In this document: positions 7,807-15,651 of the stretch, one piece after another
Numbering within the stretch: the stretch's first letter is position 1
Layout: each line of letters opens with the position of its first letter
Origin: Niabella soli DSM 19437
Lineage (GTDB): Bacteria; Bacteroidota; Bacteroidia; Chitinophagales; Chitinophagaceae
Direction of reading: 5' to 3'
Length of the DNA: 64,000 nucleotides
Assembly (NCBI RefSeq): GCF_000243115.2
Contig: NZ_CP007035.1
Location: 4,030,001-4,094,000, forward strand
The notes under the pieces: generated by a model
Seen by the model: the letters and a program-made list of their open reading frames with translations, nothing else
Database searches by the model: none
Told to the model about the DNA's origin: nothing
Translations under genes and position numbers: made by a program

Positions 7807-8523
7807 TTATTTGAATGCCACAAACGAAGCAAAACAAAGATTTTTATGAAGAATATCCACTGATCTGAAACCCGCTTGTTTAAGCAGATTGGCCTGATAC
7901 ATCACACTCCGGGGACTGTCTTCCTGTTCAATATAAGCAAATACCTGGTCGCGGTAGGTAGCGTCTTTCAATGAAGCCAGGTAATGACCATAACGTTCTT
8001 TAAAAAGTAATCCTTGTATCGCCGGGTGCTCCTGCGCCACCAGGTCAAAGATCCAGAGGCTCCCTCCGGGTCTTAACAAATGGTATAAACGGGCAAAAGC
8101 GGTTTCCCAATCGACATCATCTCTTAAATGATGGAGGACGGCCGTTGCAATAATAGCATCAAAGCTGTTTTCCTCAAGCGGGATCGTCCTGAAATCGCCT
8201 TTTACCGTTTGTACCATGCCGGTAGTTAATGGCTGTATGCGCTCCCGTGCTTTATCCAGCATAGGCTGGCTCAGGTCTGCAAGCGTTATATCAGGATTGG
8301 TGATCATTTTGCTTAAGAGCTTCACCGGGTAATTTCCTGCACCGCAACCAATATCCAATATTCTTTTTGGATGCGGATCCATCGCGGCAATGCCATCGGT
8401 GATCAGTTCCATTGTAAAGCTGGCATCCAATGTAGTTTGCTGGCCGGTTTCCAGGTTGGAGAAACGCGCCACGTCCTTGTCGAACCGGGCTTCAATTTCC
8501 TCGATTGTCGATTTGTTGTGCAT
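7807..8523 (-). CDS. Class I SAM-dependent methyltransferase
   Basis: A 238-residue methyltransferase with motif I ILDIGCGAGNYPVKLL (about 60-75), motif II/III DITLADLSQPML and DFRTIPLEENSFDAIIATAVLHHL. These resemble the ubiE/small-molecule methyltransferase group. The acceptor is unknown. The minus-strand promoter has an exact TACTTTTG box 20 bp before the ATG, and this box is one arm of a 9-bp inverted repeat (8543-8570), so the gene may be controlled from that palindrome. The AraC gene lies divergently upstream. Confidence 0.93.
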   Translation of the reverse strand: MHNKSTIEEIEARFDKDVARFSNLETGQQTTLDASFTMELITDGIAAMDPHPKRILDIGCGAGNYPVKLLSKMITNPDITLADLSQPMLDKARERIQPLTTGMVQTVKGDFRTIPLEENSFDAIIATAVLHHLRDDVDWETAFARLYHLLRPGGSLWIFDLVAQEHPAIQGLLFKERYGHYLASLKDATYRDQVFAYIEQEDSPRSVMYQANLLKQAGFRSVDILHKNLCFASFVAFK

Positions 8524-8542
8524 CTCTTGTTTATTTAGAAAT

Positions 8543-8570
8543 CAAAAGTAGGCTGCCGATGCTACTTTTG
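8543..8570. promoter_or_regulatory. Inverted repeat holding a -7 box in each arm
   Basis: CAAAAGTAG (8543-8551) and CTACTTTTG (8562-8570) form a perfect 9-bp inverted repeat separated by 10 bp. Read leftward, the left arm is an exact TAnnTTTG box for the methyltransferase gene. Read rightward, the right arm is the same box facing the AraC gene, 206 bp away. This makes it a candidate divergent promoter with an operator. Confidence 0.5.
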
Positions 8571-8775
8571 AAATACTATTTTTTGTTACTCCTTAAAGGA
8601 TGGATACTATTTTTCTTTTGTCACAGCAGCACAGACACATTGAGCATTGCTGCGATTCACTGGGGCTGAGGCTTTCTATAATGAAGAACCTGTGCTTAAA
8701 ATTGATAGCGGTTAGTGTTCAGAATAATGTTATGCTCAATGAGTAAAGATTGCTGAAATACCGTATCTTTCATAA

Positions 8776-9624
8776 GTGAGGATAAATGACCCGTTTCCCA
8801 TTCTTGGAATTAAAGAATTCAATGATCAACAACAGGCTGATGACAGTTTGTTGTACCATGAGCTGCATGGGGAGCGGATCATTGAAAAGCCGCATAAGCA
8901 TGATTTTTTTATTTTTCTCCTGTTTGAGAAAGGTAGTGGTGTTCACGCTATTGATTTTATTGACTATAAAGTAAAAAACCACCAGATGCACCTGCTTTTT
9001 CCAGGCCAGGTGCACAGTTGGCATCTGGGGAAAAACACGTCGGGCTATCAGTTGATGATCAGCCGGCCCATTTTTGAAACCTTTTCGGATTCTCTGAGTT
9101 TTTCATTTATCCTGCACCAGCATCACCCGGTCATTGATCTTCCTGGCCAGGTTTTTCAGAAACTATTATATGAATTTCTGGCTGTCAAAGAGGAGTTGAG
9201 CCAAAAGCCGGTGCAATGGGGGGTAGTAAACCTCCGGATACGGTTGATAGCTCAGTTTATATACCGGGAAGCCGAGAAAAAATTTAAAGAACTGGAGGTA
9301 TACCTTACCAAACCTATCTTATATAAATATCACACCCTGGTGGATCTTTATTTTAAAGAACAAAAATCAGTGGCGTTTTATGCAAGCCAACTGCATATAA
9401 CGCCCAACTATCTTAATATCCTTTGCAAACGGCATTTTCATGTGCCAGCCATGTTCCTGATCCAGAACCGGACGATCCTGGAGGCAAAAAGGCTGATGAA
9501 AGCATCCGACCAATCGGTAAAGGAAATCGCCTATGAACTGGGCTTCAGTGACCTTGCCTATTTTTCTAATTTCTTTAAAAGTCAGACGGGGCTGTCGCCC
9601 CGTGATTTCCGGGAGCGGTTATAA
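8776..9624 (+). CDS. AraC family transcriptional regulator
   Basis: About 282 residues: an N-terminal cupin-like sensing part (PHKHDFFIFLLFEKGSG) and a C-terminal pair of helix-turn-helix motifs, ending in the family signature VKEIAYELGFSDLAYFSNFFKSQTGLSPRDFRE. The frame opens with GTG directly after an in-frame stop (taa at 8773), and no ribosome binding site is visible, so the start is the weak point; a TATCTTTC sequence 5 bp upstream is a 7/8 match to a -7 box. The amidohydrolase and MFS genes follow on the same strand, each with its own promoter, and are the obvious candidates for control. Confidence 0.9.
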   Translation: MRINDPFPILGIKEFNDQQQADDSLLYHELHGERIIEKPHKHDFFIFLLFEKGSGVHAIDFIDYKVKNHQMHLLFPGQVHSWHLGKNTSGYQLMISRPIFETFSDSLSFSFILHQHHPVIDLPGQVFQKLLYEFLAVKEELSQKPVQWGVVNLRIRLIAQFIYREAEKKFKELEVYLTKPILYKYHTLVDLYFKEQKSVAFYASQLHITPNYLNILCKRHFHVPAMFLIQNRTILEAKRLMKASDQSVKEIAYELGFSDLAYFSNFFKSQTGLSPRDFRERL

Positions 9625-9676
9625 ATCTTACAAGTAATGGAATAAATGCCACATCCGTAGCGTACCGTTGGAGAGG

Positions 9677-9684
9677 TAATTTTG
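9677..9684 (+). promoter_or_regulatory. -7 promoter box of the amidohydrolase gene
   Basis: TAATTTTG, an exact match to the Bacteroidota TAnnTTTG box, ends 19 nt before the ATG at 9704. An AATAAATG sequence 36 bp upstream (9641) recurs upstream of the MFS promoter. Confidence 0.55.
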
Positions 9685-9703
9685 TATAAAATTTTTACGC
9701 TAT

Positions 9704-11032
9704 ATGACTCCCAGATCCATTTCCAGGAAGAATTTTATAAAAAACTCCTCTGTACTTTTAGCCGGGGCAGGTTTGCTGGCTACAGGCTCTGCGGGGGCTA
9801 CCAACGATAAGCCGGTTACAACGGTGGGTAAAACCCTGCTGTTAAAAAATGTGCGGCTGGAAACCGGCTTTGAATATGAAGAAGGAGAAGTGGTGCATAC
9901 CAAAACCGATCTGTTCCTGGTGGAGATAGCTGAGGGAAAAATAAAAGCAGTGTTACCCAATAAGCCGGACGCCAAAGCCATTGATGCCAGGGGCGCCCTG
10001 ATGCTTCCGGCGTTTAAGGATATGCATATTCACCTGGACAAAACGTTTTACGGCTTACCCTGGAAGGCGCATTTGAAAAAAAACAGGTCGGTAAAGGATA
10101 TGATCGCCTTTGAACAAAAAGTGATCCCGGAACTGCTGAAAACTTCTACCGCCCGGTCTGAGCTATTGATAGAATTGTTGCAATCCAAAGGAACCAGTTT
10201 TGCCCGGAGCCATGTAAATATAGAACCCACCTCAAAGCTGGATTCCCTGACCCACCTGCAAAAAGCGCTGGAAAATAAAAAGGATTCTTTTGGAGCAGAA
10301 CTGGTAGCCTTCCCGCAACATGGGATTTTTTATACGGATTCTGCTGCGCTAATGAAAGAGGCGGCGCAGACGAATATTGATTTTATTGGCGGACTGGACC
10401 CTGCCACCATCGATGGCAGCATTGAAAAAAGCATGGACTTTGTGGTGCAACTGGCGCTGGATCATAATAAAGGGATCGATATTCATTTGCATGAAGTGGG
10501 TGAATCGGGATTGAAAACAGTGGAATACCTGATTCAAAAGGTAAATGAGAACCCGGTATTAAAGGGCAAGACCTTTGTGAGTCACTGTTTTTGCCTGGCT
10601 AAGCTGGATCAGTCAAAACTGGAAGCAACTGCGGAAAAGCTGGGCGATGCAAAAATGGGGATTATGTCCACGATTCCCTTTGGAAGCACGATTATGCCTA
10701 TCCCAACGCTTTATAAATATGGGGTAGATGTACGTGCGGGCAACGACTGTATTATCGACCACTGGAGCACTTTCGGATCGGGAAGCGTGCTGCAAAAGAC
10801 CAATCTTGCCGCACAGTTATATGGATATCGTACAGAATTTGATCTGTCAAGAATATTAAAGCTGGCTACACATAATATACTCCCGTTGGATGATAAAGGT
10901 AACCGGCAATGGCCTGTGGCGGGTGATAAAGCTGACCTGGTACTGGTAGCCGCCAGTTGTTCTGCGGAAGCGGTGTCCCGCATAGCGCCGGTTCAGTCGT
11001 TAATTTACAATGGATCTGTTGTGTTTGGATAA
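9704..11032 (+). CDS. Secreted amidohydrolase, cytosine-deaminase-like
   Basis: A 442-residue metal-dependent hydrolase. The first metal motif HIHLDK starts at residue 108 (H108, H110, D112). IDIHLHEVGE, then VSHCF and a later catalytic Asp in AGNDCIIDHW, follow in the order seen in cytosine deaminase-like amidohydrolases that act on cyclic amidines or amides. The N-terminus (SISRKNFIKNSSVLLAGAGLLATGSAGA) looks like a Tat-type signal with RK in place of RR, so export to the periplasm is likely. The following MFS gene and the preceding AraC gene suggest uptake and use of the compound it releases. The substrate is unknown. Confidence 0.9.
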   Translation: MTPRSISRKNFIKNSSVLLAGAGLLATGSAGATNDKPVTTVGKTLLLKNVRLETGFEYEEGEVVHTKTDLFLVEIAEGKIKAVLPNKPDAKAIDARGALMLPAFKDMHIHLDKTFYGLPWKAHLKKNRSVKDMIAFEQKVIPELLKTSTARSELLIELLQSKGTSFARSHVNIEPTSKLDSLTHLQKALENKKDSFGAELVAFPQHGIFYTDSAALMKEAAQTNIDFIGGLDPATIDGSIEKSMDFVVQLALDHNKGIDIHLHEVGESGLKTVEYLIQKVNENPVLKGKTFVSHCFCLAKLDQSKLEATAEKLGDAKMGIMSTIPFGSTIMPIPTLYKYGVDVRAGNDCIIDHWSTFGSGSVLQKTNLAAQLYGYRTEFDLSRILKLATHNILPLDDKGNRQWPVAGDKADLVLVAASCSAEAVSRIAPVQSLIYNGSVVFG

Positions 11033-11114
11033 TTGAATATCCAGGATAATAAAATCTGGTTAAAACTAAGGTGAGATGATACAGCTAATGGCTGTTTCCT
11101 ACTGTTCAAATAAG

Positions 11115-11137
11115 AAAAAGCCCTCCGGGGCTTTTTT
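11115..11137 (+). terminator. Rho-independent terminator after the amidohydrolase
   Basis: AAAAAGCCC-TCCG-GGGCTTTTTT: a 9-bp stem with a 4-nt loop and a T-run, 82 bp after the amidohydrolase stop. It separates that gene from the MFS promoter. Confidence 0.85.
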
Positions 11138-11201
11138 GTTTTAGTTATAAATTACACAATAAATGGCATAAATCCTGCATCAGGGCGGATTTATCAATAA
11201 G

Positions 11202-11209
11202 TAGTTTTG
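11202..11209 (+). promoter_or_regulatory. -7 promoter box of the MFS gene
   Basis: TAGTTTTG, an exact TAnnTTTG match, ends 15 nt before the ATG at 11225. It overlaps a possible upstream TTG start at 11207, which makes that start unlikely. Confidence 0.55.
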
Positions 11210-11224
11210 CAGGTATTTATTGAT

Positions 11225-12490
11225 ATGGACAGTGCAACAAACAATATCGCAGCTATTTCTTCTGAGAAGCGGGTTCTGCTCGTAAAAGGGAAAAGAAAAC
11301 CGCCTCCGGACCTGGCTCATCCGCCGCTTACCCGTGGTACGCTTTGGCTGATGACCATAGCAACCGGAGTTGTGGTGGGGAATAATTATTACAACCAGCC
11401 GCTATTGGGGTTAATGGCGAAGGATTTTGGTGTTACCGAAAGCCATATCAGCAGTCTGGCAATGCTAACCCAGCTTGGGTTTGCCTTTGGGCTGTTGCTG
11501 ATCGTTCCGTTGGGCGATATGGTGAAAAGGAAACGGCTGATCCTTTTTGATTTTCTGTTAATCATTGTTTCGCTGTTGGGTATGACGTTTGCGCCAACCA
11601 TAGGCTGGTTGTTGGTTGCGGGGTTTATGGTGGGTTTTACTTCGGTACTTCCCCAACTGTTTGTGCCGATGGCGGCCGAGTTGGCCAACCCCGAAAAACG
11701 AAGCGCTGCGATTGGAATGGTGATGAGTGGATTGCTGCTGGGTATTTTATTGTCGCGGGTGATAAGTGGATTTGTGGGGGATCTGTGGGGCTGGAAAGCG
11801 ATGTTTTATATTGCTACGGTTTGCATGGTGGCGCTTGCCGTTCTGGTGGCGGTTAAACTGCCGGAAGTGCCTCCGCATTTTAAAGGCAGCTATCGCTCAT
11901 TAATGCAATCACTGTTGCAGCTTACCCGGACGCAGCCCGTATTGCGTCTGGCGGCCTTTCGCGGGGCAATGGGCTTTGCAGGATTTAGTGTTTTCTGGAC
12001 TACTCTTGTCTTTCACCTGGAAAATGCGCCCTTCCATGCAGGGGCCGCTATTGCCGGCTCCTTCGGGATAATAGGAGCCGTGGGCGCGCTGGCCGCTGCT
12101 GTAGTGGGCCGGGTGGCAAAAAGCGTGGAGCCATTCCGGATTATTTTATATGCTGTTCTTATGTTAACAGCAAGCTGGGGTATTTTCTATATCGGAGGCT
12201 ATACCTATATCGGACTGGTCCATGGTGTTATTTTACTTGACCTGGGTTTGCAGTCGATGCACATCATGAACCAGTCGTCATTTTTTTCATTGGGGCTGGG
12301 CGCGGCCAACCGGTTAAATACCGTTTATATGGTCAGCTATTTTATGGGCGGCGCTGCCGGCACCTGGCTGGCTGCAAAAGCCTGGAAGTATGCACAATGG
12401 GATGGGGTGGTGGCTGCGGGGGTGTTTTTTACCCTGCTGGCATTGGCGGCACATTTATTGTACGGCCGCAAACAGAAAGTGGCGATCTAA
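11225..12490 (+). CDS. MFS transporter
   Basis: A 421-residue major facilitator with about 12 predicted membrane helices. Between helices 2 and 3 it has the family A-motif variant PLGDMVKRKRLILFD. A cytoplasmic N-terminal tail (residues 1-40, basic) precedes the first helix, TLWLMTIATGVVVGNNYYNQPLLG. The frame is open from a TTG at 11207, but the promoter box covers that codon, so the ATG at 11225 is preferred. Its position after the AraC and amidohydrolase genes suggests import of the substrate or product of that enzyme; drug efflux is an alternative. The direction of transport cannot be read from the sequence. Confidence 0.9.
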   Translation: MDSATNNIAAISSEKRVLLVKGKRKPPPDLAHPPLTRGTLWLMTIATGVVVGNNYYNQPLLGLMAKDFGVTESHISSLAMLTQLGFAFGLLLIVPLGDMVKRKRLILFDFLLIIVSLLGMTFAPTIGWLLVAGFMVGFTSVLPQLFVPMAAELANPEKRSAAIGMVMSGLLLGILLSRVISGFVGDLWGWKAMFYIATVCMVALAVLVAVKLPEVPPHFKGSYRSLMQSLLQLTRTQPVLRLAAFRGAMGFAGFSVFWTTLVFHLENAPFHAGAAIAGSFGIIGAVGALAAAVVGRVAKSVEPFRIILYAVLMLTASWGIFYIGGYTYIGLVHGVILLDLGLQSMHIMNQSSFFSLGLGAANRLNTVYMVSYFMGGAAGTWLAAKAWKYAQWDGVVAAGVFFTLLALAAHLLYGRKQKVAI

Positions 12491-12559
12491 ACGGGTCCAT
12501 GTTCGGGTTCTATTGTGCAAAGATGTAATTTCTTTGTATCTTGTTACAAAGATAACCTG

Positions 12560-13660
12560 ATGAAACACCCGTTATATTACCGTATTGCGCTTACGTTGGT
12601 GCCCCATATCGGCCCTGTAATAGCCCGTCTTCTATTGCAGCAGTTGTCGCCTGAAGAAATTTTTACGGAGAAGCGATCCGTTTTGGAGCGCATTGAAGGG
12701 TTAGGGAAAATGCGCTCGTGCTGCATTAAGCAATTTTCCGATTTTGAAAGAGTGGAAAAAGAGATCGCCTTTATTGAGCAGTATAAGATCAGCCCTTTGT
12801 TTATTACTGATGCTGCTTATCCGCAGCGGTTACTGCAGTGCTATGATGCGCCAACAATGCTCTACTACAGGGGTATCGCGGATCTGAATACTTCAAGGAT
12901 TGTGGCTGTTGTGGGCTCCCGCATGCACACGGATTACGGAAAAGAAATTTGCGGAAAACTGGTAGGCGATCTGGCAGACAGTGGAGTGTTGGTCGTTAGC
13001 GGCCTTGCCTATGGGATTGATTCCCTGGCGCATAAGTGTGCGCTTGACGCCCAATTAAATACGGTTGGTGTACTGGCGCACGGACTGGATAAGATCTATC
13101 CGCCGGGTCATACCACTATGGCAAAGGAAATGATTGAGCAGGGCGGCTTGCTGACCGAGTTTGAAACAAAAACAAAACCCGACCGGCATAACTTCCCCAG
13201 CCGGAATCGTATTGTGGCCGGAATGAGTGATGCTACCATTGTTGTGGAAACGGATGTTAAAGGGGGCAGCATGATCACCGCCGAATTAGCCAATGGGTAT
13301 AACAAGGATGTTTTTGCATTTCCAGGCCGGGTGGCTGATAAAAAGAGCAGCGGTTGCAATTATCTTATAAAAACCAACCGCGCGAACCTGCTTACCGACG
13401 GTAAACAATTGCTGGAAACGATGGGCTGGGCGCCACTGAAAACGAGAACAGCAAAAAGGCAAACGCGGGAGCTGTTTATTAATTTGACATCCGAAGAACA
13501 ACTGATCATCGACCTGTTAAAGAAAAAAGACAAGGCAGATATTGATGAGATCCATTTAAAATCAGGGTTGAGCAGCAGTACCGTTGCCGTTGCCATGCTG
13601 AACCTGGAGCTGCAGAATGTGATCCAGGCGTTGCCGGGGAAAATGTATAAGTTGCTTTAA
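12560..13660 (+). CDS. dprA: DNA-processing protein DprA
   Basis: A 366-residue DprA/Smf protein that binds incoming single-stranded DNA during natural transformation and loads RecA. N-terminal helix-hairpin-helix-like part (LVPHIGPVIARLLLQ), then the Rossmann core with VAVVGSRMHTDYG, VVSGLAYGIDSLAH and PSRNRIVAGMSDATIVVE. The C-terminal winged-helix part ends near LELQNVIQALPGKMYKLL. The start MKHPLYYRIAL at 12560 is preferred over an upstream TTG in the frame. A TTTCTTTG sequence about 20 bp upstream is a 7/8 match to the -7 box. Its presence suggests some capacity for DNA uptake. Confidence 0.96.
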   Translation: MKHPLYYRIALTLVPHIGPVIARLLLQQLSPEEIFTEKRSVLERIEGLGKMRSCCIKQFSDFERVEKEIAFIEQYKISPLFITDAAYPQRLLQCYDAPTMLYYRGIADLNTSRIVAVVGSRMHTDYGKEICGKLVGDLADSGVLVVSGLAYGIDSLAHKCALDAQLNTVGVLAHGLDKIYPPGHTTMAKEMIEQGGLLTEFETKTKPDRHNFPSRNRIVAGMSDATIVVETDVKGGSMITAELANGYNKDVFAFPGRVADKKSSGCNYLIKTNRANLLTDGKQLLETMGWAPLKTRTAKRQTRELFINLTSEEQLIIDLLKKKDKADIDEIHLKSGLSSSTVAVAMLNLELQNVIQALPGKMYKLL

Positions 13661-13697
13661 AACAAAAAAGCTGTTTCAGCCGTGAAGCCGGTAAAAC

Positions 13698-13722
13698 GGG
13701 AAGCTCATTTCTAAGGCTTCCC
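13698..13722. terminator. Possible terminator hairpin after dprA
   Basis: GGGAAGC (13698-13704) and GCTTCCC (13716-13722) pair perfectly across an 11-nt loop, 38 bp after the dprA stop. The following ttatatatag is a weak T-tract, so efficiency is uncertain. Confidence 0.45.
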
Positions 13723-13764
13723 TTATATATAGAAGTTGTTTAAACCTTTGGAAACGGTAATGTT

Positions 13765-13860
13765 TCCCGCAGATATCTACGCCAATTTTTTGCGCAGATT
13801 TTCGCAGAAAATCAATCTGCGAGGATCTGCGGTGTATTCAGTCTGCCTATAATCAGCGGG
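13765..13860. repeat. Intergenic gcagatt-type repeat cluster
   Basis: A run of units cgcagatt / cgcagaaaatcaatctgcg flanked by CCCGC (13766) and GCGGG (13856-13860), able to fold into a large imperfect hairpin. A 25-mer at 13797-13821 differs by one base from 4319-4343. It lies between the convergent dprA and zwf genes. Confidence 0.55.
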
Positions 13861-13910
13861 AAATTAGACATTCCTCAATTTTTTTTTAAAGGCTAAACGG
13901 CTTCATGGTT

Positions 13911-15440
13911 TTATTCCTTTCCTTTTCTTTTCGGCGGCAACGTGATCCAGTTCCTGCCTTCGCGCGCGATCAGTGCTTCGGCATCTTCCGGCCCCCAGGT
14001 GCCCGGAGCATAGTTGGGGAAATCAACCGGCGGGCGGTTCTCCCAGGTATCCAGGATGGGCTCAATAACCTCCCAGGCAACTTCCACCTGGTCGCCCCGC
14101 ATAAACTGTGTAGGGTTGCCCATTAAGGCATCCAGCAATAAGGTTTCGTAAGCCTCCGGCTGCGGTTCGTGATAACTGTCAGCATAGCTGAATACCATGT
14201 TTACCGGGTTCAGCGACATCGTTTGTCCCGGGCGCTTAGCCTGGAATAATAAGCGGATATCTTCTTCCGGCTGTATGCTGATGGTAAGGCGGTTGGCACG
14301 CCAGGTTTCAGTGGCCTCCGGGGGGAAAGCATATTTGGGCGCTTCCTTAAACTGGATGGTAATGAGCGTGGTTTTTTCAGTCAGGTATTTTCCGGTACGC
14401 ACATAAAAAGGAACCCCCTGCCAGCGCCAGTTATCGATATAAAATTTAACGGCTGCGAATGTGTCTACGTTTGAGTTGGGTGCCACGCCCTTTTCTTCCC
14501 GGTACGCTTTTTCCTGCTGCCCCTGTATCCAGCCGGAGGAGTATTGCCCGCGAACGGCATACCGTTGTACTTCTTCTTTTTTTATTTTGCGGATGGCATT
14601 CAATACATCCGATTTTTTATTGCGTATTTCATCGGCTTCAAAGGAAACCGGCGCCTCCATGGCTACCATGCACAATAATTGGAGAATATGGTTCTGCACC
14701 ATATCGCGCAAAGCGCCCGAGCGTTCGTAATAACCACCCCGGTCTTCCACACCAACAGTTTCCGCCGCGGTGATCTGCACATGGTCAATATAATTCCGGT
14801 TCCAGATCGGTTCAAACAAAGCATTGGCGAAGCGCAACGCCAGGATATTTTGCACGGTTTCTTTTCCGAGGTAGTGGTCGATACGGTAGATCTGGCCCTC
14901 ATCAAAAAGGTTGGTCAGCAATTTATTCAATTCCTGGGCGCTCTTCAGGTCATGTCCAAAGGGCTTTTCCACCACGATGCGCGAGCGGAGGATATCTTTT
15001 GCTTTGGTTAATTTGTTCAGGTTGGTTGCAATTTCCGGTACCAGTTGCGGGGCCACAGCCAGGTAAAAAAGCACATGCGCGCTCACCTTCCAGCTAGTTT
15101 CATAATTGCTGATTATGGTGGCGATGCCTTCATAATCGGCAGGATTATCCACATCCATCCTTAAGTAGGAAATGCTTTGCGCGAATTTTTCCCAGCTCCC
15201 GTTCTGATCATCCTTTCTCCGCGAAAACTCGTTAATACCATTCAGCAGGTGCTCCCGGAATTTTTCATCAGAATAATCGGTTCGCCCTGTTCCCACAATG
15301 GCAAATTGCCCGGGCATTAAGCCATCCATCCAAAGATTATAAAGAGCAGGAGTCAATTTACGCTGATTCAGGTCGCCGCTGCCGCCAAATATAAAAATGA
15401 TGGTAGGCTCCGGCTTTTTAGTATTATAGTTTTTTACCAT
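13911..15440 (-). CDS. zwf: Glucose-6-phosphate 1-dehydrogenase
   Basis: A 509-residue G6PD, first step of the oxidative pentose phosphate route: glucose 6-phosphate plus NADP+ gives 6-phosphogluconolactone. It has the Rossmann fingerprint FGGSGDLNQRKLTPALYNL, the active-site segment RIDHYLGKETVQN (catalytic His after the Asp-His pair) and the structural EKPFGHDLKSA. The open frame starts earlier, but the ATG at 15440 (MVKNYNTKK) is preferred: it lies just before the Rossmann strand, 33 bp after an exact TACTTTTG -7 box. No 6-phosphogluconolactonase or gnd is adjacent, so it is a single-gene unit, with dprA convergent. Confidence 0.97.
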   Translation of the reverse strand: MVKNYNTKKPEPTIIFIFGGSGDLNQRKLTPALYNLWMDGLMPGQFAIVGTGRTDYSDEKFREHLLNGINEFSRRKDDQNGSWEKFAQSISYLRMDVDNPADYEGIATIISNYETSWKVSAHVLFYLAVAPQLVPEIATNLNKLTKAKDILRSRIVVEKPFGHDLKSAQELNKLLTNLFDEGQIYRIDHYLGKETVQNILALRFANALFEPIWNRNYIDHVQITAAETVGVEDRGGYYERSGALRDMVQNHILQLLCMVAMEAPVSFEADEIRNKKSDVLNAIRKIKKEEVQRYAVRGQYSSGWIQGQQEKAYREEKGVAPNSNVDTFAAVKFYIDNWRWQGVPFYVRTGKYLTEKTTLITIQFKEAPKYAFPPEATETWRANRLTISIQPEEDIRLLFQAKRPGQTMSLNPVNMVFSYADSYHEPQPEAYETLLLDALMGNPTQFMRGDQVEVAWEVIEPILDTWENRPPVDFPNYAPGTWGPEDAEALIAREGRNWITLPPKRKGKE

Positions 15441-15473
15441 GATCGTATACGCTGAATTAATAAATACAGTGTA

Positions 15474-15481
15474 CAAAAGTA
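15474..15481 (-). promoter_or_regulatory. -7 promoter box of zwf
   Basis: The minus strand reads TACTTTTG, an exact match to TAnnTTTG, 33 nt upstream of the chosen zwf ATG. Confidence 0.5.
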
Positions 15482-15640
15482 GGGCTAAAACAAATTGATC
15501 AGCTATCTTATCCTATTATTCTGATAGAATAGTGTGCTGACAACGATTGCGTAGAGCCGTAAACATATGTTTGTTATGTAACAGAATTGTAAATCTTCCT
15601 CGGGTATCCAAAATTCATCATTTCACATTTTCTTTTCCCT

Positions 15641-15648
15641 TACCTTTG
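15641..15648 (+). promoter_or_regulatory. -7 promoter box of guaB, 3 nt from the start codon
   Basis: TACCTTTG is an exact match to TAnnTTTG and ends only 3 nt before the ATG at 15652. Transcription would begin at or near the start codon, predicting a leaderless mRNA. Confidence 0.5.
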
Positions 15649-15651
15649 CAC

